A stretch of 48,061 bases of DNA from Adlercreutzia sp. ZJ473 (GTDB lineage: Bacteria > Actinomycetota > Coriobacteriia > Coriobacteriales > Eggerthellaceae), in contig NZ_JAAVTO010000013.1 in assembly GCF_013185065.1 (NCBI RefSeq), positions 1-48,061 of the forward strand, written 5' to 3'. The translations under genes were made by a program, and so were the position numbers. This document shows positions 8,486 through 16,682 of this stretch, piece after piece; position 1 is the stretch's first letter, and every line of letters starts with the position of its first letter. The notes under the pieces were generated by a model. The model saw only the letters and a list, made by a program, of their open reading frames with translations. It did not search any database and was not told where the DNA came from.

Positions 8486-9415
8486 ATGGAGGACTACACG
8501 TTTGCGGACGCGTTGACGGGCAACGCGGTCACGTTCGACTACCAGACGGGCGAGGCGCGCCTGGCGCGTCGCGCGGAGGGCGAGGCGCTGCCCGCGTGCG
8601 AGACGCTCTTCTTCCCGGGCTGCTCGTTCATCAACTACGCGATGCCGCTCGTGGCGGCGGTGTACGACACACTCAAGGCAGGCGGCGCGGTCGACGGCAT
8701 CTCGCTTCTGTGCTGCGGCAAGATCCTGTCGTATGAGCCCGACGGCGGCGAGGTGCGCGCGGGCTTCGAGGCCCAGCTGCGCGACCACCTCGCGGGAAGC
8801 GGCATCACGCGCATCGTGGCGGCGTGCCCGAACTGCGTGACCGCGCTGCGCCAGGCGCTTGAGGGCGACGCGCGCGTGGAGGGGATCGAGGTCGTGGCCC
8901 TGCCGCAGGTGCTGGCCGACCTGGGCTACCGCATCGACCGCGACACCGTGGCCGAGCAGGTGAAGGGCGACGCGTCCGCGCCCGTGCTTCTGTGCACGCA
9001 CGACTCGTGCCCCGACCGCGCCACCGGCGAGTTCGCGGACGGCCTCCGCGCGCTTCTGCCCGAGGGGCTCTACGCCGAGCCCGAGCACGCGCGCTCCCGC
9101 TCGCTGTGCTGCGGCTCGCTCCCGCGCGCGGCGGGCAAGCTCGAGGCGGCCGACAAGTGCGCGCGCCGAAACGGCGAGGAGGCGCTCGCGGTGGGCGCCG
9201 ACGCCATCGTCACGGCGTGCATGAGCTGCACCTTCCAGCTGAACATGGCGCAGAGCTCCGTGCAGGTGGTGCACTTCCTCGAGCTGCTCTACGCGTGGCG
9301 CGTCAACTGGGCGACCGTGGGCGCGTGGATGAAGCTGCGCTTCCTGTTCGACGACACCATGGGCGTGGCCGAGGACGAGGGAAGCGGCCGCGCGTTCAAG
9401 GGCCTGGGGAGGTAG
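8486..9415 (+). CDS. CCG-domain (HdrB/GlpC-like) iron-sulfur protein
   Basis: A 309-residue protein with two Cys-rich CCG domains like heterodisulfide reductase subunit B, HdrD and GlpC. The first has FFPGCS (C46) and a CCG at 76-78. The second has a Cys-x4-Cys near residue 170, LCCGS near 207 and CMSC near 245. In HdrB such domains bind non-cubane [4Fe-4S] clusters that reduce disulfides or pass electrons. There is no membrane segment or export signal. Its stop lies 4 nt before the second molybdoenzyme start, so the two products probably form a complex. GAAGGGGAGG precedes the ATG. The electron partner is inferred from context only. Confidence 0.8.
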   Translation: MEDYTFADALTGNAVTFDYQTGEARLARRAEGEALPACETLFFPGCSFINYAMPLVAAVYDTLKAGGAVDGISLLCCGKILSYEPDGGEVRAGFEAQLRDHLAGSGITRIVAACPNCVTALRQALEGDARVEGIEVVALPQVLADLGYRIDRDTVAEQVKGDASAPVLLCTHDSCPDRATGEFADGLRALLPEGLYAEPEHARSRSLCCGSLPRAAGKLEAADKCARRNGEEALAVGADAIVTACMSCTFQLNMAQSSVQVVHFLELLYAWRVNWATVGAWMKLRFLFDDTMGVAEDEGSGRAFKGLGR

Positions 9416-9419
9416 CGCC

Positions 9420-11723
9420 ATGACGCAGGAACGCAAGAGGACCAACTGCCACTTCTGCGGCTACTGCTGCGCCTTCGTCGCGACGGTCGACGAGGGCGGG
9501 CGCGTGGTCGACCTCGAGCCCGACCCCACGCGCTACCCGTACGACCCGCAGGTCCTGGCGGGGTGCCGCCGCTGGCGCATGAACCTCGACGTGCTCGACG
9601 GGGCCGACCGCGTGAACTACCCGCTGCGCCGGGTGGGGGAGCGCGGCGCGAACCAGTGGGAGCGCGTGAGCTGGGACGAGGCGATCGCCGACATCGCGGC
9701 GCGCCTGAAGGCGCTCGCCGCCGAGCACGGCCCGGGCACGCTCGCGTCCATGATCGGCGGGCCGCACACGTCGTTCTGGCCGCTGCACCGCTTCATGACG
9801 CTGTTCGGCTCGCCGAACAACATGGGGATCGGGCAGATCTGCTGGAACCCGCGCATCTGGATGGACGTGCTCACCTTCGGCTGGACGGTGGAGGCCGACA
9901 TCCGGCCCGAGACGGGCTGCGTGCTCATCTGGGGCACGAATCCGGCCGAGTCCGACAACTCGCTGTTCTGGCGCAGCCTCCTCCACATCGGCAAGTCCGA
10001 GGACACCGCCCTCGTGGTCATCGACCCGCGCTTCACGCGCACGGCGCGTGCGGCCGACCTGTGGCTCGCCCCGCGCCCCGGCACCGACTGCGTGCTCGCG
10101 CTCGCCCTGCTGAACGTCATCATCGCCGAGGACCTGGTGGACCGCGCGTTCGTGGACGCGTGGTGCTACGGCTTCGACGAGCTGGCCGCGCACGTGGCGC
10201 GCTTCACGCCCGAGTACGCGGAGGGCGTCTGCGACGTGCCGGCTGCCGACATCGCGCGCGCGGCGCGCCTGTTCGCGGGCCCGCGCGGCGAGGGGGCCTA
10301 CCCCTCGGCGCTCGTGTCGGGACGCGGCATCGACCAGGTGGGGCGCTCGGTGGCGCCGACGCACCGCGCCATCTGCTGCCTGCGCGCCATCACGGGCAAC
10401 GTGGATCGGCCCGGCGCGTGCGTGCTCGCCGAGGGGAGCGACTTCATCCCCGAGGTCGACCTCGAGCTCACGCTCGAGCACGCAGGCGAGCTCTCCGCGC
10501 GCTGCCTGAACACGCCGCACACGCCCCTGCAGTGCTACGAGGGCTACGCGCACGTCGCCGCGCTCACCGAGCGCCTCGGGCGCAAGCTCCCAGCGCGCTA
10601 CCTCACCTCGGCCCACCCCGACCTGGTTCTCGCGGCCATGGAGACCGGCGAGCCCTACCCGGTGCGCGCGCTCGTGGTGGAGGCCACGAACCCCCTGCTC
10701 ACCTACGCCGACACGCACCGCGTGTTCGACGCGCTCATGGGGCTCGACCTCATCGTGGTGCTCGACTACTACCTGACCTCCACGGCCTCCATCGCCGACT
10801 ACGTGCTGCCGGCGGCGGGCGCGATCGAGCGCTCGCTCTTCCAGGCGCACGGCGGCGTGGCCAACATGGCCTACGGCGGCCCGAAGGCGACGGACCCGTA
10901 CTACGAGCGCAAGAGCGACTACGAGATCTTCCGCCTGCTCGGGTGCGCGCTCGGGCAGGAGGAGTCCTGGCCTGACGAGACGTTCGAGGACGCCATCGCG
11001 CGCACGCTCGCGCCGACGGGCATGGACTGGGACACGTACTGCCTGCTGGGCCTGTGCTCCGTGCCGCCCGCCTACGAGAAGCACCTCATCCCCGGCGCCG
11101 ACGGCGCCCCGCAGGGCTTCGCCACCACGACGGGCAAGATCGAGCTCGCGAGCGTCGCGCTCGAGGAGCTCGGCGGGCCGCGCCTGCCCGAGCCGGGCGA
11201 GCCGCGCCGCCTGTGCAGCCCCGAGTTCGTCGCCGCGCGCGAGGCGCAGGGCTGGGCGCACCTGACGCTCACCACCGGCGCGCGCAAGCAGCCCTACAAC
11301 GCCTCCATGTACTTCAACAACCGCGCCTTCCGCGAGAAGGCGCCCTACCCGGTGGTGGAGATGAGCGAGGCCACGGCGCGCGAGCTCGGGATCGAGAAGG
11401 GTGATTGCGTGGTCGTGGCGACGGATCAGGGCGAGGCGCGCTTCATGGCTGATACAATACGTATGCGCGATGGTCTGCTAAATGCGGACTACGGATGGTG
11501 GCATCCCGAGTGGACGCCGGGCGCGCCCGCGTTCGGCGGCATGTGGGAGTCCAACATCAACTGCCTGACCTCGTGCTCGCTCGACCAGGGCGAGCCCATG
11601 ATCGGCACGTGGTCCTACAACGCGATCGACTGCATGATAAGGAAGGACGACGCGCCCTTGAGCTGGCAGCCCGGCTTCACGCCGGAGGATGCCGCATGCG
11701 GGGCTCGGCGTCGTGAGGATTAA
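9420..11723 (+). CDS. Second molybdopterin oxidoreductase (DMSO reductase family), no Tat signal
   Basis: A 767-residue catalytic protein of the DMSO-reductase superfamily, shorter than its upstream paralogue and lacking its C-terminal repeat domain. The iron-sulfur site is C10, C13, C17 and C49. C141 (QICWN) aligns by motif with the Mo/W-ligand position of the paralogue. The residue after the second cluster Cys is Gly14, where acetylene hydratase has its catalytic Asp. There is no Tat signal. The MoCo-binding signatures WGTNPAESDN, DPRFTRTARAADLWL and LPAAGAIERS are present. It is tightly coupled to the CCG-domain gene rather than to a ferredoxin/NrfD pair, suggesting soluble electron transfer. 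The substrate is unknown. Confidence 0.85.
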   Translation: MTQERKRTNCHFCGYCCAFVATVDEGGRVVDLEPDPTRYPYDPQVLAGCRRWRMNLDVLDGADRVNYPLRRVGERGANQWERVSWDEAIADIAARLKALAAEHGPGTLASMIGGPHTSFWPLHRFMTLFGSPNNMGIGQICWNPRIWMDVLTFGWTVEADIRPETGCVLIWGTNPAESDNSLFWRSLLHIGKSEDTALVVIDPRFTRTARAADLWLAPRPGTDCVLALALLNVIIAEDLVDRAFVDAWCYGFDELAAHVARFTPEYAEGVCDVPAADIARAARLFAGPRGEGAYPSALVSGRGIDQVGRSVAPTHRAICCLRAITGNVDRPGACVLAEGSDFIPEVDLELTLEHAGELSARCLNTPHTPLQCYEGYAHVAALTERLGRKLPARYLTSAHPDLVLAAMETGEPYPVRALVVEATNPLLTYADTHRVFDALMGLDLIVVLDYYLTSTASIADYVLPAAGAIERSLFQAHGGVANMAYGGPKATDPYYERKSDYEIFRLLGCALGQEESWPDETFEDAIARTLAPTGMDWDTYCLLGLCSVPPAYEKHLIPGADGAPQGFATTTGKIELASVALEELGGPRLPEPGEPRRLCSPEFVAAREAQGWAHLTLTTGARKQPYNASMYFNNRAFREKAPYPVVEMSEATARELGIEKGDCVVVATDQGEARFMADTIRMRDGLLNADYGWWHPEWTPGAPAFGGMWESNINCLTSCSLDQGEPMIGTWSYNAIDCMIRKDDAPLSWQPGFTPEDAACGARRRED

Positions 11724-11735
11724 GGAGCATTGCAA

Positions 11736-12599
11736 GTGGCAGAGAAAAAGCAAGCGCTGCTGGTGTTCAGCAAGCCGCCCATCCCGGGCATGGTGAAGAC
11801 GCGCCTGACCGTGAAGCACGGCGGCTTTCTGACTGACGAGCAGGCCGCCGAGTTCTTCAGGCGCAGCCTGTACGACGTGTGCGAGGCGTCCATGCACGCG
11901 CTCATCGAGCTGCAGCGCGCCAACGACGCGCTCGTGGAGGCCGACCCCACCGCCGACAAGATCACCTACGACTTCTTCGTGTCCACCACGCCGGCCAAGA
12001 ACGTCGAGCTCATGAAGGAGACGTTCGACGCCATCGGCCCGTGGCCCATGGAGATCCACTACCTGACCGACGCGGGCGCCACGTTCGACGACCACTTCGA
12101 CGACGCGTTCAAGCAGATCTTCGACTTGGGCTACGAGCACATCGTGTCCGTGGGCGGCGACATCCCCACCATGCCGAAGTCGCACATCACGCAGGCGTTC
12201 CAGTGGCTCGACTACTTCCAGTCGCTCGGCACGCCGGGCTTCGTGCAGGCGCCCTGCCAGGAGTGCGGCACGTCGCTCGTGGGCTTCAGCTACAACACGC
12301 CCATCAACCACCAGGGCGTGTACTACAACCTCGACGGCAAGCCGGCGCTCGACGCCTACATGGAGAAGACCGAGGCGGCGAACATCCCCACGGCGTACTT
12401 CTCGCCCGTGGCCGACATCGACGAGAAGACCGACCTCGCGCACGCCATCTCGTGCATGAACGCCATCAAGCAGGCGGCGAAGTACCAGAACGAGCTCTTC
12501 GTGCCGCAGCGCGTGCTCGACTGGGTGAACATCATGGGCATCCGCGTGTCCACGCCGCCCAACGACGAGCACGACCCGCGCCAGTACATCGACGAATAG
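11736..12599 (+). CDS. TIGR04282/DUF2064 family nucleotidyl- or glycosyltransferase-like protein
   Basis: A 287-residue protein with the N-terminal SKPPIPGMVKTRL signature of the DUF2064/TIGR04282 group, which shares the nucleotide-diphosphosugar transferase fold, and the matching SVGGDIPTMP segment in the middle. Family members are annotated as glycosyltransferases, some linked to arsenosugar synthesis, but substrates are mostly unproven. The GTG at 11736 is preferred because AAGGAG (11722-11727) then sits 8 nt upstream; a TTG at 11730 is too close. It begins 12 bp after the second molybdoenzyme, so it is probably in the same operon and may make a modified cofactor or product. No arsenic genes are visible. 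Confidence 0.65.
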   Translation: MAEKKQALLVFSKPPIPGMVKTRLTVKHGGFLTDEQAAEFFRRSLYDVCEASMHALIELQRANDALVEADPTADKITYDFFVSTTPAKNVELMKETFDAIGPWPMEIHYLTDAGATFDDHFDDAFKQIFDLGYEHIVSVGGDIPTMPKSHITQAFQWLDYFQSLGTPGFVQAPCQECGTSLVGFSYNTPINHQGVYYNLDGKPALDAYMEKTEAANIPTAYFSPVADIDEKTDLAHAISCMNAIKQAAKYQNELFVPQRVLDWVNIMGIRVSTPPNDEHDPRQYIDE

Positions 12600-12698
12600 C
12601 TCCGCTTGCCCTGACGGGACGAGCGGAACGGCTCGACGCCGCGGCTTCGTGCGCCAGCCTGCGGCGGGTGCTTTGTTGAGAGGACAAGGAACAGCAAG

Positions 12699-14021
12699 TT
12701 GAAACTACTGCATAGAACAGGGGCCCTGTGCCCGACGTGCCTGAAGGAGCTGCCGGCCGAGGTGTACGCCGACGAGGCGGGCGTGGTGTGGATGAGCCGC
12801 ACCTGCCCCGAGCACGGGCGGCTCGACACGCGCATGTGGCCTGACGCCGCGCACTACGAGTGGCTGCGCTCCGAGGCGTTCCCCAAGACCAAGCCGGCGA
12901 ACGCCGAGCCCGTCAAGGGGCCGTGCCCGTTCGGCTGCGGCACGTGCGCGCGCCACGAGCGCCGCGGCACGCTGCTCGAGATCGAGGTCACGCGCAACTG
13001 CAACCTGCGCTGCCCCGTGTGCTTCGCGAGCGCCGAGGGCGGGGAGGACGACCCCACGCTCGAGGAGATCGCGGCGATGTACGACGTCATCGCGCGCGCG
13101 GTGGGGACCGACGGCGCCGTGCAGATCACGGGCGGCGAGCCCACGTGCCGCAAGGATCTGGTCGACATCATCTACGAGGGGCGGCAAAAGGGCTTCTGGG
13201 GCATCGAGGTCAACACGAACGGCCTGGTCATCGCCAACCGCGAAGGGTATCTGGAAGACCTCGTGGGCGCGGGCCTCACGGGCGTGTACCTGTCGTTCGA
13301 CGGCCTGACCGGCGACGTGTACGAGGCCACGTGCGGGCGCGACATCCTCGACGTGAAGCTGCGCGCCATCGAGCGCTGCCGCGAGGTGGGCATCCAGGTG
13401 GTGCTCTCCGTGGCGGTGGTCGCGGGCGTGAACGACGGCCAGCTCGGCGACCTTCTGCGCTTCGCGCTGGAGAACTCCGACGTGGTCGCGGGCCTGGCCC
13501 TGCAGCCGGCGTTCACCTCGGGCCGCTTCGACGCCGAGCGCGCCATGCCCATGAGCGCGGGCGACGTGATCTTCTCGCTGGCCGAGCAGTCCGACGGGCT
13601 GCTCGAGGTGCGCGACATCTGGCCCCTGGGCTGCTCGAGCCCGCTGTGCGACACCGGCGTCTTTCTGGTGAAGAGCGACGACGCGGAGCATGAGAGCGGC
13701 TTCTACCCGGCCACGCGCCGCATGACCATGGAGGAGTACGCGGAGGGCTACAGCCCCGACTCCCCGCAGGGCTCGGTGTTCCTGGACATCCTGTACAAGA
13801 AGGGCGTCGAGGTGAAGACGGGCCTGTCGATCATCATCATGAACTACATGGACGCGGTGTCGATGGACACCCAGCGTCTGCGCGAGTGCTCGATGATGGT
13901 GACGGTGCCCGACGGCCGCGCCATCCCGTTCTGCTCCTACCACCTGACGAACGCCGCCGGCAAGCGCGTGTACCCGCCCTGGTGCAAGGAGGAGCTGCGC
14001 GGGGTGGGGGACCGGCACTAG
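12699..14021 (+). CDS. Radical SAM protein (COG1964-like) with N-terminal Cys motifs
   Basis: A 440-residue radical SAM enzyme. The SAM/[4Fe-4S] motif is C101, C105, C108 (CNLRCPVC), with GGEP near residue 145. An N-terminal CPTC...CPEHG pair (C11, C14, C36) and a second CPFGCGTC group (C76, C80, C83) give the arrangement of COG1964, the group that includes MJ0619-like methylases and the tetraether-lipid synthase. Additional Cys at the C-terminus may bind an auxiliary cluster. The TTG start is supported by AAGGA 8 nt upstream and by the N-terminal zinc-ribbon-like motif directly following. It lies 99 bp after the DUF2064 gene. The likely role is methylation or C-C bond chemistry on an unknown substrate of this cluster. 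Confidence 0.75.
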   Translation: MKLLHRTGALCPTCLKELPAEVYADEAGVVWMSRTCPEHGRLDTRMWPDAAHYEWLRSEAFPKTKPANAEPVKGPCPFGCGTCARHERRGTLLEIEVTRNCNLRCPVCFASAEGGEDDPTLEEIAAMYDVIARAVGTDGAVQITGGEPTCRKDLVDIIYEGRQKGFWGIEVNTNGLVIANREGYLEDLVGAGLTGVYLSFDGLTGDVYEATCGRDILDVKLRAIERCREVGIQVVLSVAVVAGVNDGQLGDLLRFALENSDVVAGLALQPAFTSGRFDAERAMPMSAGDVIFSLAEQSDGLLEVRDIWPLGCSSPLCDTGVFLVKSDDAEHESGFYPATRRMTMEEYAEGYSPDSPQGSVFLDILYKKGVEVKTGLSIIIMNYMDAVSMDTQRLRECSMMVTVPDGRAIPFCSYHLTNAAGKRVYPPWCKEELRGVGDRH

Positions 14022-14211
14022 CGGGCCGCCGCGAGCGCGGGCGTGAGCGCAGGCGTGGGCGCACGCGCGGGCGCGCCCGGGGGGCGCGGACGAGCGCGGC
14101 ACCCGGACCCCAAGGCGCCGCCGGGGCGAGGAGGCTTCGGCGACAAGGCGGCAGGACTTCGGCTGCAAGACGGCAAGACTTCGACGGTGAAGCGACGAGA
14201 CGAGAGGCGTT
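14022..14211. other. 190-bp GC-rich gap with imperfect about 23-bp tandem repeats
   Basis: Between the radical SAM and DUF169 genes. Three imperfect repeats of about 23 bp containing GGACTTCGGC/GGCTTCGGC variants lie at about 14131-14200, just ahead of the DUF169 start. No promoter or ORF with a convincing start was recognised. Confidence 0.4.
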
Positions 14212-15237
14212 ATGGACAAGAACGAGCAGAAGGCGCTGTGGGACGCGCAAGACATCGCGAGCGAGACCGCCTATGCGGTGACCAACGACCCGACCCGCTG
14301 CGTGCAGTGCGGCCTGTGCGTGGCGTTCTGCCCGTGCGACGTGCTCGAGCTTGACGAGGAGGGCTACCCCTACGCGGCGCACATCGACAACTGCGTGGGC
14401 TGCACCACGTGCGCGGGGAACTGCCCGCAGCGCGCGCTCCTGGTGGAGGCGCAGGGCGACGCCACCTTCGACCCGCTCGCCGACGAGCCGCGCGCCGAGC
14501 CCGTCTCCGAGGAGCTCCGCGCGCAGTACGCGGAATGGCAGCGCGTCATCATGGAGAAGCTGGGGCTTCGCTGGCAGCCGGTGGCGGTGAGCCTCATCGA
14601 CAAGGACGAGCTTTTGCCTTCGGCCCCGCTGCCGCCTGAGAACCTGCGCTTCTGCCAGGCCATGATGGCCGCGCGCCGCGGCGCGTCCATCCTCATGCCG
14701 CCGTACCGCCACGCCTGCCCCGACGGCACGTCCATCTTCGGCATGACCGGCGTGCCCGAGAAGCTGGCCACGGGCGAGATCTACGTGCTGTTCCACAAGC
14801 TGGTGAACGCCGAGGCCGCGGCGCGCATGGTGGCCGAGCGCCCCACGCTCGAGCCGAAGAGCCGCCGCGCCACCTACGTGGCGCCGCTCGACAAGACGGT
14901 GCGCGAGCCCGAGGTGGTGGTGTTCACGGGCACGCCCGAGCAGATGATGTGGCTGTGCATGTCCATGAGCTACTACACGGGCCACCGCTTCGACTTCCAC
15001 GCGAGCGGCTACAACTCCATGTGCGTGGAGGCGGTGCTCTACCCCATGCTCGAGCAGCAGCCCAACATCACGTTCGGCTGCTACGGCTGCCGCGCGGCCA
15101 CCGACCTCGGCGAGGACATGATGTTCATGGGCGTGCCCACCTCGGCGCTTCCCACGGTGGTCAAGGGCCTGACCGAGCTGGCGAAGAAGTCCATCCCGCA
15201 CTCCCGCATGAAGATCTACGTCCCGCCCATCATGTAG
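14212..15237 (+). CDS. Ferredoxin-DUF169 fusion protein
   Basis: A 341-residue protein: an N-terminal bacterial 2[4Fe-4S] ferredoxin domain (C30, C33, C36, C40 and C61, C64, C67, C71) fused to a DUF169 domain (about residues 95-341). DUF169 has no established biochemical function; it often co-occurs with redox or radical enzymes. The ferredoxin head suggests electron delivery to or from the DUF169 domain. There is no signal peptide. GAGAGG lies ahead of the ATG. It follows the radical SAM gene after 190 bp and may supply reducing equivalents to that enzyme, which is inference from position. Confidence 0.75.
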   Translation: MDKNEQKALWDAQDIASETAYAVTNDPTRCVQCGLCVAFCPCDVLELDEEGYPYAAHIDNCVGCTTCAGNCPQRALLVEAQGDATFDPLADEPRAEPVSEELRAQYAEWQRVIMEKLGLRWQPVAVSLIDKDELLPSAPLPPENLRFCQAMMAARRGASILMPPYRHACPDGTSIFGMTGVPEKLATGEIYVLFHKLVNAEAAARMVAERPTLEPKSRRATYVAPLDKTVREPEVVVFTGTPEQMMWLCMSMSYYTGHRFDFHASGYNSMCVEAVLYPMLEQQPNITFGCYGCRAATDLGEDMMFMGVPTSALPTVVKGLTELAKKSIPHSRMKIYVPPIM

Positions 15238-15249
15238 CGCGAAGGGCCG

Positions 15250-15747
15250 GTGAGAAGGAACATGGCATCAGGGCAGCTCTTCACGTTGCGCCCCGCTGAG
15301 AAGCGGGACCGCGCCTACCTCGACTCGTACGCCTACGCCGAGGGCATGGACTACCTGCCCTCGCTCGAGAACGTGACGGTGGCGGCGAACGACGCCGACG
15401 AGCCGGTGGGCTTCATCCGCATCGCGCAGGGCGCCAACGGGTTCGCGCACGTGAACCCCGTGGTGGTGCACGAGAGCTGGCGCGGGCACGCCGTGGGGCG
15501 CGCGCTCGTGGACGACGCGCAGCGCACGTTCGGCGAGCTGCGGCTTGTGGCGCGCGGCGCGTCGAAGCCGTTCTACGACGCGCTGGGCTTCGTGTGCTGC
15601 GCGTGGGACGAGGTGGACGTGAGCGTCACCGAGGACTGCGACGGCTGCCCTTTGCGCGACGAGTGCAACCCCCAGCCCATGCGCCGCACGGCCATCCCCG
15701 CCCGCCCCAAAGCCTCCAAGAAGCCCCGCCCCAAGAAGAAACGCTAA
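15250..15747 (+). CDS. GNAT-family N-acetyltransferase with C-terminal Cys motif
   Basis: A 161-165-residue GNAT-like protein. The acetyl-CoA-binding region is represented by the SWRGHAVGRALVDDA stretch. The C-terminus carries CxxC-x4-C (EDCDGCPLRDEC), a possible zinc or iron-sulfur site, followed by a basic KKPRPKKKR tail, both unusual for a short GNAT. The start is ambiguous: GTG 15250 (GAAGGG upstream at short spacing) or ATG 15262 (AAGGA only 2 nt away). It sits 12 bp after the DUF169 gene and is the last plus-strand gene of the redox cluster. The acceptor is unknown. Confidence 0.7.
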   Translation: MRRNMASGQLFTLRPAEKRDRAYLDSYAYAEGMDYLPSLENVTVAANDADEPVGFIRIAQGANGFAHVNPVVVHESWRGHAVGRALVDDAQRTFGELRLVARGASKPFYDALGFVCCAWDEVDVSVTEDCDGCPLRDECNPQPMRRTAIPARPKASKKPRPKKKR

Positions 15748-15771
15748 CCGAAATATTCATTGACTCCGTTC

Positions 15772-15814
15772 TTCATGTCATCCTATATAACATGGAGTCG
15801 AAGGATCTGGCTGC
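15772..15814. terminator. Imperfect inverted repeat between convergent genes
   Basis: ACTCC and CATGT are repeated inverted as ACATG and GAGT across an AT-rich centre (CATCCTATATA) in the gap between the GNAT and flavin reductase genes. It could be a bidirectional terminator; the stem is imperfect. Confidence 0.25.
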
Positions 15815-15894
15815 AAGCGGACGGCGCATGCGCGGCGGAGGGGCTAGGACGCGACGGACGCGCCTTCCTGTCCCATGGCTCTCTCCTCCTGTCG

Positions 15895-16542
15895 CTAGAG
15901 GCGCTGCGCGGCTGCGGCGTAGGCGCCGTGCTGCACGCAGAGCAGGCTGTCGTAGGGGGTGAGCTGCCCGCGCTCGTCGCGCGGCGCCCGCGTGCCCGCG
16001 CGCGTGACGGCGCCGACCGCCAGCAGGTGGTCGCCCGCCTCCTGGATGCTCTCGATCACGCCGACCTCCCACGAGTAGCTGTGCAGCGGGACGGGCACGA
16101 GGCCCGCGCGCCCGGCGTCCGCGGCGGCTTCGGCCGGCGCGGCGGGGCTTGCGGCCGCTGCTGCTGCGGTTGCTGTTGCTGTTGCAGGGGCCGCGCTCAC
16201 CAGCGCGTGCGCCACGGCGGCCCCCTTGTCCACGAGGCGCCCGGTGTTGCCGCCGCAGAACTCCACGAGGCGCACGCCCTCCGCGTCCGCGGGGGGCACG
16301 GCCAGCGAGAAGCGCCCCGTCTCGCGGATGATGCCCATGGTGTGGGACTTCGCGCGCAGGGCGAACGCCACCAGGGCGGGGCTGTGCGAGACGGGCGTCA
16401 CCCAGACGACGGTGGCGAAGCACACCTCGCTCGCGTCTGACCGCGCGCCCACGAGCACGGCGGGGCGCGGGTCCTGCAGCGCGGCGACGTCGCGGCCGCC
16501 TACCAGCTCGAAGTCAAGGGGGTTGAGGTCAGCATCTCTCAT
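15895..16542 (-). CDS. Flavin reductase-like (FMN-binding split-barrel) protein
   Basis: A 215-residue protein of the flavin reductase/FMN-binding split-barrel family, visible in the GARSDASEVCFATVVWVTPVS and SHTMGIIRETGRFSLAVPP stretches. It should bind FMN and act as an NAD(P)H:flavin oxidoreductase or related enzyme. The ATG at 16542 has GAAAGGA about 7 nt upstream; a longer open frame to 16719 has no comparable site. An Ala/Thr-rich, low-complexity insertion (about residues 117-146) is encoded partly by GCT/GTT-type triplet runs and probably forms a flexible loop. The PadR regulator gene lies upstream on the same strand. Confidence 0.75.
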   Translation of the reverse strand: MRDADLNPLDFELVGGRDVAALQDPRPAVLVGARSDASEVCFATVVWVTPVSHSPALVAFALRAKSHTMGIIRETGRFSLAVPPADAEGVRLVEFCGGNTGRLVDKGAAVAHALVSAAPATATATAAAAAASPAAPAEAAADAGRAGLVPVPLHSYSWEVGVIESIQEAGDHLLAVGAVTRAGTRAPRDERGQLTPYDSLLCVQHGAYAAAAQRL

Positions 16543-16682
16543 GGCGTGTCCTTTCGAAGGGCGTCTCGCGTGAAGAAGGGCGCGCACCTGCGTTCGCAGC
16601 TGCGCGCCCTTGCCGGGATCGTGAGGCTCATGCCGTCGCGGGCGCACGAGCGCGGCGCACCGCGCCCGGCCGTGCGCGTGGG

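Noticed and set aside
9396-11261. A 621-codon minus-strand frame opposite the second molybdoenzyme
   Set aside because: Same antisense artefact; low-complexity composition and no start signal.
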